DNA from: Candidatus Omnitrophota bacterium | GTDB taxonomy: Bacteria > Omnitrophota > Omnitrophia > Omnitrophales > Aquincolibacteriaceae | Assembly: GCA_016196565.1 (NCBI GenBank) | Contig: JACPXK010000018.1 | Location: 1-30,534, forward strand | Length of the DNA stretch: 30,534 nucleotides | Direction: 5' to 3' | The notes under the pieces: generated by a model | The model's input: the letters and a program-made list of their open reading frames with translations, nothing else | Database searches by the model: none | What the model was told of the DNA's origin: nothing | Shown here: positions 24,191 to 30,534 of the stretch, piece by piece | Layout: each line of letters opens with the position of its first letter | Position numbering within the stretch: position 1 is the stretch's first letter | Program-made: the position numbers and the translations under genes

Positions 24191-25312
24191 ATGGCGACTC
24201 ATAAACGTGATTATTATGAAGTGTTGGGCGTTGCTAGAACCGCGACGGCCGAAGAAATTAAAAAGGCCTATCGCAAACTGGCCCTTCAATATCATCCTGA
24301 CCGTAATCCCGGTGATAAAAAATCCGAAGAAAGTTTCAAAGAAGCGGCCGAGGCTTATGCCGTTTTAAGTGATTCCGAAAAACGGGCGCAGTACGATCAA
24401 TTCGGCCATTCGCTCGGGGGGCGGGGGTTTGAAGGTTTCGAAGGATTTTCGGAAAATTTTTCCGGGTTTGGGGATATTTTTGGCGATCTCTTCGAGGATT
24501 TTTTTGGGGGAAGTTCGCGCGGCCGCGGACCCCGGGCCCGCCGCGGAGCGGATTTGCAGGTGACAGTCGAAGTGACTCTCGAGGAAGTTTTAACCGGACA
24601 TGAAACCAAGCTTGAACTTCCCCGGCGCGAAATGTGCGCCGAATGCAAAGGAACGGGTGCCGAACCCGGTTCCAAAAAAACGTCCTGCCCTGATTGCGGC
24701 GGCCGCGGGGAAGTGAGAATTTCCCAAGGATTTTTTACGCTGCGGCGTACTTGTCCCAAATGCCGCGGGGAGGGAGAAAAAATCGAAAAGCCCTGCCACC
24801 GCTGTAAAGGGGAAGGCCTGGTCAAAGAAAAACGCTCGCTTAAAATTAAAATTCCTCCCGGCATTGACGAAAGCGCCCGTTTGCGGTTGAGCGGTGAGGG
24901 AGAAAGCGGTGAGCGCGGCGGTCCGCGCGGGGATTTGTACGTCAATGTGGCCGTAAAATCTCATACAACGTTCGAACGCCGCGGGAGCGAAATTTATTGT
25001 GAAATGTTGATTCCTTATACCCTCGCGGTTTTAGGCGGGGAAATTTCCGTGCCGACTCTTGACGGCAAAGAATCTCTTAAAATTCCCGCCGGAACACCGG
25101 CCGGAAAAATTTTCCGCATCAAAGGCCAAGGGGTTCCCGAGTTGGAACGTCCTTCCGTACGCGGTGATGAGCTGGTGCGGATCGATATCGAGATTCCGCT
25201 CAAAATCAGCGACGGCGAGCGCAAGCTTTTGCAGGAATTCGCCAAAAGCCGCGGTGAAAAAGCCCAGACCAAGAAAAAAAGCCTGTTTGAACAATTCCGG
25301 CAATCCCTTTGA
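24191..25312 (+). CDS. dnaJ: Chaperone DnaJ (type I Hsp40)
   Basis: DnaJ delivers unfolded clients to DnaK and stimulates its ATPase. The 373-residue protein has a J-domain with the HPD motif at 35-37 and a Gly/Phe-rich region at about 75-115 ([17 protein letters not shown]). Four CxxCxGxG zinc-binding repeats follow ([32 protein letters not shown]), then the two beta-sandwich substrate domains. It is full length. The VanZ-like gene follows with 2 nt between stop and ATG. dnaK is not adjacent, so the genome must carry it elsewhere for this operon to make sense. Confidence 0.97.
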   Translation: MATHKRDYYEVLGVARTATAEEIKKAYRKLALQYHPDRNPGDKKSEESFKEAAEAYAVLSDSEKRAQYDQFGHSLGGRGFEGFEGFSENFSGFGDIFGDLFEDFFGGSSRGRGPRARRGADLQVTVEVTLEEVLTGHETKLELPRREMCAECKGTGAEPGSKKTSCPDCGGRGEVRISQGFFTLRRTCPKCRGEGEKIEKPCHRCKGEGLVKEKRSLKIKIPPGIDESARLRLSGEGESGERGGPRGDLYVNVAVKSHTTFERRGSEIYCEMLIPYTLAVLGGEISVPTLDGKESLKIPAGTPAGKIFRIKGQGVPELERPSVRGDELVRIDIEIPLKISDGERKLLQEFAKSRGEKAQTKKKSLFEQFRQSL

Positions 25313-25314
25313 TC

Positions 25315-25698
25315 ATGCGGTGGAATCTGAAGCGTATTTTTCTGTGGGTTTTATTTGTTTTTTATAACGGTCTTCTGATCCGCGCGTCCCTTCTTCCCTA
25401 TAAAGATCTGCCGCCTTCTTTGCGCGACGTTAACGAATTTTTTCTGCATTCCTTTAATTACTTTCTTTTTTTTATTTTCGCCCGTACTGTTTTTGAATAT
25501 GGCGGCGTAAAGAAAATACAGCCGCATTCTTTTCTTTTGGCGGCTCTTTGGTGTTTTGTGACCGGACTTCTGCTGGAATGGGGCCAGACCTTTGTGCCCG
25601 GCCGCTCCGCTTCTTGGGACGATGCCGTGGCCAATGTGGCCGGTATTTCCTTGGGGGCCGGTTTTTATTATTTTCGAAGGCGAGGCAAAAACAAATGA
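25315..25698 (+). CDS. VanZ-like family membrane protein
   Basis: This 127-residue protein has about four hydrophobic segments (7-24, 42-58, 70-86 and 105-120). The third ends in the VanZ signature LLEWGQTFVPGRSASWDDAVANVAG (the GQ/E-x-FVPGR-S-D-D-x-N pattern). VanZ itself confers low-level teicoplanin resistance, while most family members have unknown roles in the envelope. I chose ATG 25315, 2 nt after the dnaJ stop; a TTG at 25309 would overlap dnaJ. Its stop overlaps the start of the thioesterase gene, so it is coupled to both neighbours. Resistance should not be assumed from the family name. Confidence 0.8.
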   Translation: MRWNLKRIFLWVLFVFYNGLLIRASLLPYKDLPPSLRDVNEFFLHSFNYFLFFIFARTVFEYGGVKKIQPHSFLLAALWCFVTGLLLEWGQTFVPGRSASWDDAVANVAGISLGAGFYYFRRRGKNK

Positions 25699-26126
25699 AC
25701 TATTACGATTATGAATGCCGTGTGCGTTACGGCGACACGGACAAAATGGGAATAAGTTATTATGCCAATTACTTTGTCTGGTTTGAAGCGGCCCGCACGG
25801 AATATTTCCGCGCCCTGGGAATGCCTTATACCGTCTGTGAGGAAAAGGGATATTTTCTTCCCGTTGTCGAAACAGGGGCCAAATACATGGTGCCCTCCAC
25901 TTATGACGATCTTTTGGTGGTCCGCACGAGTGTTTCGGAACTCCGGCAAGGCTCCATGCGTTTCGAATATCAAATTTTTAAGAAAGAAGATCTTAAAAAA
26001 TCCAATCCGCCCATTCTTTCCACCGGATTTTCCGTGCATGTGTTTGTCGATCGCAACATGCGTGTCTGCCGCATGCCGGATGAAATTCGTGCCATCGTGA
26101 CCGAACACCGTTTGCTCGGCAAATAA
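25695..26126 (+). CDS. Acyl-CoA thioesterase, YbgC/4HBT hotdog family
   Basis: This 143-residue single hotdog domain starts MNYYDYECRVRYGDTDKMG and carries the YGDTD-x2-G-x2-YYANYFVWFE signature of 4-hydroxybenzoyl-CoA-type thioesterases, with Asp14/Asp16 as candidate catalytic residues. The usual His of VYHANY is Tyr23 here. Such enzymes hydrolyse acyl-CoA (or acyl-ACP) esters in the cytoplasm; YbgC homologues are often linked to Tol-Pal. Here the gene is coupled to VanZ (ATGA overlap at 25695-25698) and no tol genes are visible. A longer in-frame opening from 25548 would overlap VanZ extensively and was rejected. Substrate unknown. Confidence 0.85.
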   Translation: MNYYDYECRVRYGDTDKMGISYYANYFVWFEAARTEYFRALGMPYTVCEEKGYFLPVVETGAKYMVPSTYDDLLVVRTSVSELRQGSMRFEYQIFKKEDLKKSNPPILSTGFSVHVFVDRNMRVCRMPDEIRAIVTEHRLLGK

Positions 26127-26151
26127 CACATTTTCTTCCTGGAGTTTCTTT

Positions 26152-26180
26152 TTGACCCTGCCGATAATCCATGCTATAAA
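26152..26180 (+). promoter_or_regulatory. Sigma-70-type promoter for gpsA
   Basis: TTGACC (26152-26157), 17-nt spacer, TATAAA (26175-26180), preceded by TGC to give an extended -10. The predicted start near 26187 leaves a leader of about 10 nt. A GAGGAT at 26185-26190 serves as ribosome site for ATG 26197. Confidence 0.75.
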
Positions 26181-26196
26181 TCATGAGGATTTTTTT

Positions 26197-27213
26197 ATGA
26201 GCGAAACCAAATACCGTGTGACTGTTTTAGGCGATGGGGGATGGGGGACAGCCATTGCTGTCGTCAATGCCCGCCGCAAAAACGATACTTTGCTTTGGTC
26301 CGCTTTTCCGGAATACGCCAAAGTCCTTGCCGAAAAGCGCGAGAATATCAAATTTCTTCCCGGCGTCAAACTCGACCCTAAAATAAAGATTTCTTCGGAT
26401 CTGAAAGAGGCCGTTGAGTTTGCCCAAATTATCGTTCTGGCCATCCCAACCCAATTTTTGCGCAATGTCCTTCATAAACTTAAAGAATACAAGCTTACCG
26501 GAAAAACTCTGGTCAGCGTGGCCAAGGGAATTGAAAAAAATACATGTTTGCGGCCTTCTGAAATCATTCAGTCTATTCTGGGAGACAAAACCCCTATCGT
26601 CATTCTTTCCGGGCCTTCTCATGCGGAAGAAGTGGCCCGCAATATTCCAACCTTGGTGGTGGCTGCCTCGCGCGATGAAAAGGCAGCGGCCCTGGTCCAA
26701 CAAGCGTTTATGGACACCTATTTCAGGATTTATGTTCAAAGCGATGTGGTGGGAGTGGAGCTGGGCGGCGCGCTTAAAAATGTGGTCGCCATTGCGGCTG
26801 GCGTTTGCGATGGTTTGAATTTCGGAGACAATTCCAAATCCGGGCTCATCACCCGCGGACTTTTTGAAATGACGCGGCTTGGTATTAAACTGGGCGCCAA
26901 CCCCAATACCTTTTTCGGACTCTCGGGCCTCGGTGATCTCGTGACCACTTGTTTTTCCAAGCACGGACGGAATCTCCGCGTGGGACGGGAACTTGGCCAA
27001 GGGAAAAAAATCAAAGACATTCTTGCCGGCATGGAAATGGTGGCCGAAGGCGTGGATTCGGCGCAAAGTGTTCATCAGTTGTGCAAAAAGGTGGGTGTGG
27101 ACCTCGCTATCGTAGGTGAAGTTTACAATATTCTTTTTGAAGGCAAAGATGCCCGCCAAGCGGTCATTGATCTCCTTAGCCGTGATGCGCGTGAAGAATG
27201 GAAACAATATTAA
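26197..27213 (+). CDS. gpsA: Glycerol-3-phosphate dehydrogenase [NAD(P)+]
   Basis: GpsA reduces dihydroxyacetone phosphate to sn-glycerol-3-phosphate, the backbone for phospholipid synthesis. The 338-residue protein has the Rossmann motif LGDGGWGTA at about 11-19, the SGPSHAEEVA loop, and the catalytic-lysine helix GALKNVVAIAAGVCDGLNFGDNSKSGLITRG (Lys in LKN). FFGLSGLGDLVTTC and NLRVGRELGQG follow. ATG 26197 is chosen: it follows GAGGAT and gives the standard MSETKYRVTVLG start. An upstream in-frame TTG at 26152 lies in the promoter. HU follows 25 nt downstream with a strong ribosome site, so the two may be co-transcribed. Confidence 0.96.
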   Translation: MSETKYRVTVLGDGGWGTAIAVVNARRKNDTLLWSAFPEYAKVLAEKRENIKFLPGVKLDPKIKISSDLKEAVEFAQIIVLAIPTQFLRNVLHKLKEYKLTGKTLVSVAKGIEKNTCLRPSEIIQSILGDKTPIVILSGPSHAEEVARNIPTLVVAASRDEKAAALVQQAFMDTYFRIYVQSDVVGVELGGALKNVVAIAAGVCDGLNFGDNSKSGLITRGLFEMTRLGIKLGANPNTFFGLSGLGDLVTTCFSKHGRNLRVGRELGQGKKIKDILAGMEMVAEGVDSAQSVHQLCKKVGVDLAIVGEVYNILFEGKDARQAVIDLLSRDAREEWKQY

Positions 27214-27222
27214 ATTCAAAAG

Positions 27223-27231
27223 AAAGGAGGT
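27223..27231 (+). promoter_or_regulatory. Near-perfect Shine-Dalgarno for HU
   Basis: AAAGGAGGT is complementary to the 16S 3' end and lies 7 nt before ATG 27239. This contrasts with the many genes here that lack a ribosome site and fits an abundantly made DNA-binding protein. Confidence 0.85.
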
Positions 27232-27238
27232 CACCTGA

Positions 27239-27511
27239 ATGAATAAATCAGAACTTGCCAATGAAATCGCGAAAAAGGCAAAACTTTCCAAAGCTAAAGC
27301 TTGGGAAGTCCTCAATGCAACGGTTGACGCCATTAAGGGCTCTCTCAAAAAAGGCCAGAAAGTTTCCCTCATTGGATTTGGCAGTTTCTTGGTCAGAAAC
27401 CGGAAGGCCCGCATGGGCCGTAATCCGAAGACCGGAGAAACGATTCAAATCAAAGCGCGCAAGGTTCCTGCTTTCAGCGCTGGCGCTGCATTAAAGGGCC
27501 TATTGAAATAA
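27239..27511 (+). CDS. HU-family nucleoid-associated DNA-binding protein
   Basis: This 90-residue protein is a full-length HU/IHF fold. It has an N-terminal dimerization helix pair (MNKSELANEIAKKAKLSKAKA) and the conserved SLIGFGSF. The DNA-embracing arm is RNRKARMGRNPKTGETI, with the tip proline in RNPKTG, and the C-terminal PAFSAGAALKGLL follows. It bends and compacts DNA as a homodimer. It sits behind an exceptionally strong Shine-Dalgarno and ends before a long terminator. It could be hupA/B-like or IHF-like, which cannot be separated by motif alone. It is preceded by gpsA. Confidence 0.95.
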   Translation: MNKSELANEIAKKAKLSKAKAWEVLNATVDAIKGSLKKGQKVSLIGFGSFLVRNRKARMGRNPKTGETIQIKARKVPAFSAGAALKGLLK

Positions 27512-27532
27512 TGAAGTAGAAAAAGAAGCGAG

Positions 27533-27592
27533 AAAAATAAGCGTTCAGTCCCGTATGTCCCCACCGGCATTCGAAACTGAACGCTTATTTTT
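27533..27592. terminator. Bidirectional terminator after HU
   Basis: Perfect 17-bp arms (AAAAATAAGCGTTCAGT at 27533-27549 and its complement at 27576-27592) surround a 26-nt loop. The A run on one side and T run on the other let it work for HU and for the convergent secreted-protein gene that ends at 27594. Confidence 0.85.
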
Positions 27593-27593
27593 T

Positions 27594-28181
27594 TTAGGCT
27601 GTAGCTTTTGCTTGCAGAGCTAGCGGTTCTTCTCCCTTAGGAAGCACGTCAATTCCTTCAATGTGAAAATCAATAAGCGTGGATTTTTCGGAAGGCATCG
27701 CGGCAAAATCTAAAAAATTTGTATTTGAAAAGTCCGCTTTGTCCGGAAGTTTGAAAAAAACCTCCTGGGAACTCAGCGAGCTTTCCACATAAATTTTGAA
27801 ATCAAAATTCTTAAGTTCTTCGTTTTCAAATCGAAAACGGAGAAATTCAGGTGCGTCCAATCCGGAATACCGCACGCGCACCCAGCGATTGCGCAAATCA
27901 TGAGGGGTTTCAAAATTGAAAGAAAAAGACGGTTTTTCGATTTTTCCATATTCTACCGAGAGATAGGCATTACTAAACACTGTGGCACCTTCGGAAGTTG
28001 CCGAAATCAGCGGAGACGCCAGCGTGTTTTGTCCGACTTGATGGGATTGGCCGTGTTGAGAGCGTAACGCCTGCAGTTTTGCTTCCACGGAAAATTCTTT
28101 AGCTTGAATTTGAGGTGAAGCGAAGAAAATTAAAACGATAGGAAGAATCAAGGTAAGAAGAACCTGATGTTTTGTTTTCAT
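27594..28181 (-). CDS. Secreted protein of unknown function
   Basis: This 195-residue protein has a clear signal peptide ([20 protein letters not shown], with an AxA-like site near SPQIQAK). The mature part is polar, then beta-rich with [28 protein letters not shown] and an [12 protein letters not shown] stretch. This is reminiscent of carbohydrate-binding beta-sandwich modules, though I cannot name a family. No cysteine, repeat or anchor is visible. It converges with HU across the terminator at 27533-27592. No clear ribosome site precedes ATG 28181, and no strong promoter was found on the minus strand before the tRNA. Confidence 0.65.
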   Translation of the reverse strand: MKTKHQVLLTLILPIVLIFFASPQIQAKEFSVEAKLQALRSQHGQSHQVGQNTLASPLISATSEGATVFSNAYLSVEYGKIEKPSFSFNFETPHDLRNRWVRVRYSGLDAPEFLRFRFENEELKNFDFKIYVESSLSSQEVFFKLPDKADFSNTNFLDFAAMPSEKSTLIDFHIEGIDVLPKGEEPLALQAKATA

Positions 28182-28221
28182 GATCTATGAGAAAGATACC
28201 TGCCCGCCCGCGAACTTGCAA

Positions 28222-28250
28222 ATGACAACCCCATAAAAATCTGATAAACT
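28222..28250 (+). promoter_or_regulatory. Likely promoter of tRNA-Pro
   Basis: ATGACA (28222-28227), 17-nt spacer, TAAACT (28245-28250). The predicted start is about 8 nt before the mature tRNA. The match to consensus is moderate. Confidence 0.4.
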
Positions 28251-28264
28251 TTGCGTTCTCAAAT

Positions 28265-28341
28265 CGGGGCGTAGCGCAGCCTGGTAGCGCACACGCTTGG
28301 GGTGCGTGCGGTCGCAGGTTCAAATCCTGCCGCCCCGACCA
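28265..28341 (+). tRNA. tRNA-Pro (anticodon GGG)
   Basis: The cloverleaf is complete: acceptor stem CGGGGCG/CGCCCCG, D arm GCGC...GCGC, anticodon stem CACGC/GCGTG with loop TTGGGGT (anticodon GGG, reading CCC/CCU), T arm GCAGG-TTCAAAT-CCTGC, and an encoded CCA 3' end. It is 77 nt long. Its 3' end borders the accessory module, a common integration site, but no duplicated 3' fragment is visible in the window. Confidence 0.95.
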
Positions 28342-28361
28342 ATTGGGTATATTCCGGGCCA

Positions 28362-28423
28362 TACCGGACACATGGGTAACAGTTTGTACCGGAGACATAG
28401 GTTACACAATCTGCGGTACAAAC
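28362..28423 (+). repeat. Paired direct repeats and inverted repeat, transposon-end-like
   Basis: Two 20-bp copies, TACCGGACACATGGGTAACA (28362-28381) and 28387-28406, match at 17 of 20 positions, offset 25 bp. A perfect 9-bp inverted repeat, GTTTGTACC (28382-28390) and GGTACAAAC (28415-28423), overlaps them. Multiple short transposase-binding repeats are typical of some insertion-sequence ends (for example IS21- or IS481-like). No transposase gene is present, so this would be a remnant or a solo end. Confidence 0.5.
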
Positions 28424-28487
28424 GGGTACTCTAAAGGTTCCAGTTTCTACTTTCTTCGGGTTCTTCCGCCCCTCCTTAAAATCCTGT

Positions 28488-28516
28488 TTGACAGGGCTGT
28501 ATCTAGTCACTATACT
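28488..28516 (+). promoter_or_regulatory. Consensus promoter of the AbiE operon
   Basis: TTGACA (28488-28493), exact 17-nt spacer, TATACT (28511-28516). The start should be near 28523. It is the strongest sigma-70-type promoter in the window. Confidence 0.85.
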
Positions 28517-28531
28517 TACTAACAAGTATAG
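28510..28531 (+). promoter_or_regulatory. Palindromic operator over the AbiE promoter
   Basis: CTATACTT (28510-28517) and AAGTATAG (28524-28531) form a perfect 8-bp inverted repeat with a 6-nt spacer. It covers the -10, start site and the edge of the ribosome site. Studied AbiEi antitoxins repress their own operon by binding inverted repeats, so this is the expected operator. Confidence 0.7.
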
Positions 28532-28544
28532 AGGAAATAGACAT

Positions 28545-29156
28545 ATGCCCAAGCATACAAATAGAGAGAAAAAGCTGGTCGATTATTTTAAAGCCCAGCA
28601 GGGACCCAAGAAATTTTCGGACGTGGTGAAAGAAGGGTTTCATCCGGCCTATATCGACTCCCTTGTAAAATCAGGCACGCTTAAAAAAGTGGATAGGGGC
28701 ATTTACTGTCTGGCGAACGCCGCAGAGCTGTCCCAGCCGGATCTCGTGACGGCTGCGCTTAAAGTGCCTAAAGGAGTGGTTTGCCTTATTTCCGCGCTTT
28801 CGTTTTATCAAGTCACGGATGAAATTCCCCGATGGGTGGATATGGCTCTCCCAAAAGGCGGCTGGGAAAATAAAGTTGAACATCCTCCCATCCGGTATTT
28901 TCACTTTTCGGAGAAAGCCTGGAAGGAAGGAATCGAAATTTATCAACTCGATAAGCATCCGGTAAAAATATATAAACTTGAAAAGACCCTGGCGGATTGT
29001 TTTAAGTTCCGGAACCGGATCGGACTTGATGTTGCGACAAATGCCCTTAAAGAAGCGATTCATGCGAAAAAGGCCAAGCCCCAAATCATTTACGAGTATG
29101 CAAAGGTTTGCCGTGTGGATAAAGTGATGAAGCCTTATCTTGAGGCCCTGCTATGA
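28545..29156 (+). CDS. AbiEi-type antitoxin / autorepressor
   Basis: This 203-residue protein has an N-terminal winged-helix region (KKFSDVVKEGFHPAYIDSLVKSGTLKKVDRGIYCLANA) and then the AbiEi C-terminal type domain (ALKVPKGVVCLISALSFYQV, VKIYKLEKTLADCFKFRNRIGLDVATNALKEA). In type IV AbiE systems the antitoxin does not bind the toxin protein but counteracts it, and it represses the operon. GAGGAAA ends 7 nt before ATG 28545, and the longer opening upstream lies inside the promoter. The ATGA overlap with the toxin gene couples them. It sits beside the tRNA and insertion-type repeats, which fits a mobile defence or stability module. Confidence 0.9.
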   Translation: MPKHTNREKKLVDYFKAQQGPKKFSDVVKEGFHPAYIDSLVKSGTLKKVDRGIYCLANAAELSQPDLVTAALKVPKGVVCLISALSFYQVTDEIPRWVDMALPKGGWENKVEHPPIRYFHFSEKAWKEGIEIYQLDKHPVKIYKLEKTLADCFKFRNRIGLDVATNALKEAIHAKKAKPQIIYEYAKVCRVDKVMKPYLEALL

Positions 29157-30076
29157 AAAATGTGAAAAATATCGAAGCCTCGGTCCGCGGCCGGCTTCAA
29201 AATACTGCCCAAAATACCAAACGTCAATTTGCCGAAGTGCTTCAATACTATGGCATGGAAAGATTTCTTTACAGGCTTTCCAAATCCGAGCATCGCCAGC
29301 GGTTTATTTTGAAGGGAGCATTGATGTTTACCGTGTGGGATGTTCAGTCCAGAAGGACGACAGTGGATATTGATTTCTTGGCCTATGCCGACAATGCCAT
29401 TCCTAAAATGGAAAATATCATCCGCGAAGTTTGCGAGACAGAAGTTGTTCCGGACGGAGTGGTATTTGACCCAAAATCCGTCAAAGGTGAAAAGATCAAA
29501 GAAGATGCGGATTATGAAGGGGTGCGGGTTAAATTTAGAGGGAATCTCGGAACCGCTCGCATCTCTATGCAAATCGACATTGGATTTGGCGATACGGTTG
29601 TGCCCAAACCCACGGCGATTGATTATCCTGTGATTCTTGATTTCCCAAAACCTCATTTGGTGGGTTATACCTTTGAAACTGTTGTTGCCGAGAAATTTGA
29701 AGCGATGATCAAGTTGGGAGCTCTTAATAGCCGGATGAAAGATTATTATGATGTTTGGCTTCTGATAAGGCAGTTTACTTTTAACGGGACAAATTTGGCT
29801 AATGCGATTGCCAAAACATTTAACAACAGAAAGACAGAACCGCCAAAGACAATTCCGTTTTTTGCGGCTGAAATTTATAACGAGCAATCCGATAGAAATC
29901 GAATTTGGAAGGCCTTTTTGGAAAAGAATGATATTCATGCGCCGGAAAAATTGAAGGAGGCAGCCTCCGTAATAGAAAATTTTCTTCAGCCGGTAGTGGA
30001 GTCGATTATCGCGGAGAAAGATTTTGAAAGCGTTTGGAAAATGCCCGGGCCTTGGAAAGAATCGATCCGGAAGTAG
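29153..30076 (+). CDS. AbiEii-type nucleotidyltransferase toxin
   Basis: This 307-residue protein belongs to the AbiEii/MenT-like nucleotidyltransferase fold. It has FILKGALMF at 51-59, the metal-binding D72-x-D74 in TTVDIDFL, a third acidic residue Asp142 in MQIDIGFGD, and E180-K181 followed by SRMKDYYDVW at 193-202. Related toxins transfer nucleotides to tRNA acceptor ends and stop growth, giving abortive infection against phage. The start overlaps the antitoxin stop (ATGA). All motif residues look intact, so the toxin is probably active. It is followed by a small ORF and a STAS-like segment, which may belong to the same island. Confidence 0.9.
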   Translation: MKNVKNIEASVRGRLQNTAQNTKRQFAEVLQYYGMERFLYRLSKSEHRQRFILKGALMFTVWDVQSRRTTVDIDFLAYADNAIPKMENIIREVCETEVVPDGVVFDPKSVKGEKIKEDADYEGVRVKFRGNLGTARISMQIDIGFGDTVVPKPTAIDYPVILDFPKPHLVGYTFETVVAEKFEAMIKLGALNSRMKDYYDVWLLIRQFTFNGTNLANAIAKTFNNRKTEPPKTIPFFAAEIYNEQSDRNRIWKAFLEKNDIHAPEKLKEAASVIENFLQPVVESIIAEKDFESVWKMPGPWKESIRK

Positions 30077-30108
30077 CGGAGTTGTTTCAAAAGAGATTGG
30101 AGGGCAGG

Positions 30109-30330
30109 ATGAAGATAACTATTGAGCGGGTGGTTAATGGCTTTTTAATAAGAAACGAAGAAGATTTGTCTGTAACCGTATTTACAGATAAGGAGAACGA
30201 GGATTTTCCCGATAGGGAATCTGGCTATTATATGCTTTGGGAGATTATAGAGTTTTTTAATTTGCGCGGCAGTAAACACGACAGCAAGCGTCTTTCCGTA
30301 GTCTTTGACAAAATAGAAAAAACTGGCTAA
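30109..30330 (+). CDS. Small conserved-looking protein, unknown function
   Basis: This 73-residue protein has GGAGG at 30099-30103, 5 nt before ATG 30109. A TTG-initiated longer form from 30034 would overlap the toxin gene and was rejected. The sequence reads MKITIERVVNGFLIRNEED, an acidic middle, then YMLWEIIEFFNLRGSKHDSKR. The W-E-I-I-x-F-F and G-S-K-H-D combination resembles short proteins common in phage and mobile-element DNA, recalled and not searched. It ends in TAA at 30328-30330 and overlaps the STAS-like frame by a few bases. It follows the toxin gene after 32 nt and may be in the same transcript. Confidence 0.6.
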   Translation: MKITIERVVNGFLIRNEEDLSVTVFTDKENEDFPDRESGYYMLWEIIEFFNLRGSKHDSKRLSVVFDKIEKTG

Positions 30331-30534
30331 AGGCCCTGTTGTAATTGATTTCGAGGGAACGAATTTAATCACACAAGGTTTCTCAGACGAGTTTTTAGGA
30401 CCCATCCTGCTGGATAATGGTCAAGATATATTCCGGCGGATTAAATTTAAAAATTGCTCCGATGATGTACGAACTATGATTTTATCGACAGCCCGCCGGT
30501 TCCTATCGGGTGCTCAACCTATTTCCTATTCCAA
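30323..30534 (+). CDS. STAS-like (DUF4325) domain, 3' partial, no standard start codon
   Basis: The frame that begins after a TAG at 30314-30316 stays open to the window end. It reads KGPVVIDFEGTNLITQGF, then SDEFLGPILLD and VRTMILSTARRFLSG. The VVIDFEG and FSDEFLG pair is the core of DUF4325 STAS-like domains, which often act with ATPase or anti-sigma-like partners. No ATG, GTG or TTG lies between the stop and the domain; only CTG 30323 is available. The usual N-terminal 25-30 residues of the domain are missing. Either a near-cognate start is used, the preceding ORF is joined by a +1 shift at its TAA, or the gene is 5'-damaged. Confidence 0.5.
   Translation, partial: MAKGPVVIDFEGTNLITQGFSDEFLGPILLDNGQDIFRRIKFKNCSDDVRTMILSTARRFLSGAQPISYS

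Noticed and set aside
25548..25694. In-frame upstream extension of the thioesterase
   Set aside because: It would overlap most of the VanZ gene. The hotdog domain starts properly at ATG 25695, which overlaps the VanZ stop.
25315..25698. Glycopeptide-resistance gene
   Set aside because: Only the VanZ-like fold is shared; no vanHAX or regulator is nearby, and most family members are unrelated to resistance.
26152..26196. Upstream TTG start for gpsA
   Set aside because: The TTG is part of the -35 hexamer TTGACC. ATG 26197 has a ribosome site and gives the standard N-terminus.
26227..27414. Minus-strand open frame (395 codons) opposite gpsA and HU
   Set aside because: It spans two well-identified genes on the other strand and has no recognisable motif.
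28342..28544. CRISPR array suggested by the spaced repeats next to the tRNA
   Set aside because: Only two imperfect 20-bp copies with 5 bp between them; CRISPR spacers are about 25-40 bp and repeats are nearly identical.

Overview
The window is about 30.5 kb of moderate-GC DNA from a diderm (Gram-negative-type) bacterium. It carries outer-membrane beta-barrel proteins ending in phenylalanine, lipoproteins with lipobox cysteines, an AsmA-like protein and a meso-diaminopimelate (cell-wall lysine precursor) operon. The mix (LamG plus Ig-like repeat exoproteins, a short FtsH-type protease, a 253-residue HrcA, dense overlapping housekeeping operons) resembles an uncultivated candidate phylum such as Omnitrophota. 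That placement is an inference from gene style, not a phylogeny.

Layout: (1) 1-3108 holds the 3' part of a giant secreted LamG/Ig-repeat protein gene whose frame is broken near 430-451. (2) 3174-6633 holds a small secreted duplicated-domain protein, a convergent fatty acid desaturase, an SDR oxidoreductase, an AsmA-like protein and a DUF167 protein. (3) 6750-9246 is dapF-dapA-dapB, each overlapping the next by 4 nt. (4) 9298-16204 is an envelope operon of two outer-membrane barrels (605 and 1558 aa) and a small lipoprotein. (5) 16252-19119 is uvrA, interrupted in frame by an 81-bp palindromic repeat. (6) 19173-22752 holds an acidic anchored protein, an FtsH-like AAA+ protease and a lipoprotein. 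(7) 22812-26126 is hrcA-grpE-dnaJ followed by VanZ-like and YbgC-like genes. (8) 26152-28181 holds gpsA, an HU-family gene and a convergent secreted protein. (9) 28265 to the end is accessory: tRNA-Pro(GGG), transposon-end-like repeats, an AbiEi/AbiEii toxin-antitoxin pair with a consensus promoter and palindromic operator, a small ORF, and a STAS-like (DUF4325) segment without a normal start codon.

How the genes work together: dapF/A/B feed peptidoglycan and lysine synthesis. The two barrels plus lipoprotein look like one envelope assembly. The FtsH-like protease and its lipoprotein neighbour look like a membrane quality-control unit. hrcA-grpE-dnaJ is the heat-shock repressor with two DnaK co-chaperones, dnaK being elsewhere. 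The best leads are the palindromic repeats lying inside reading frames (uvrA, and the signal peptide of the large barrel), the shortened HrcA without a visible CIRCE operator, and the AbiE/STAS-like accessory end next to the tRNA. I found no CRISPR array, no intact insertion sequence and no gene-free stretch longer than about 300 bases.
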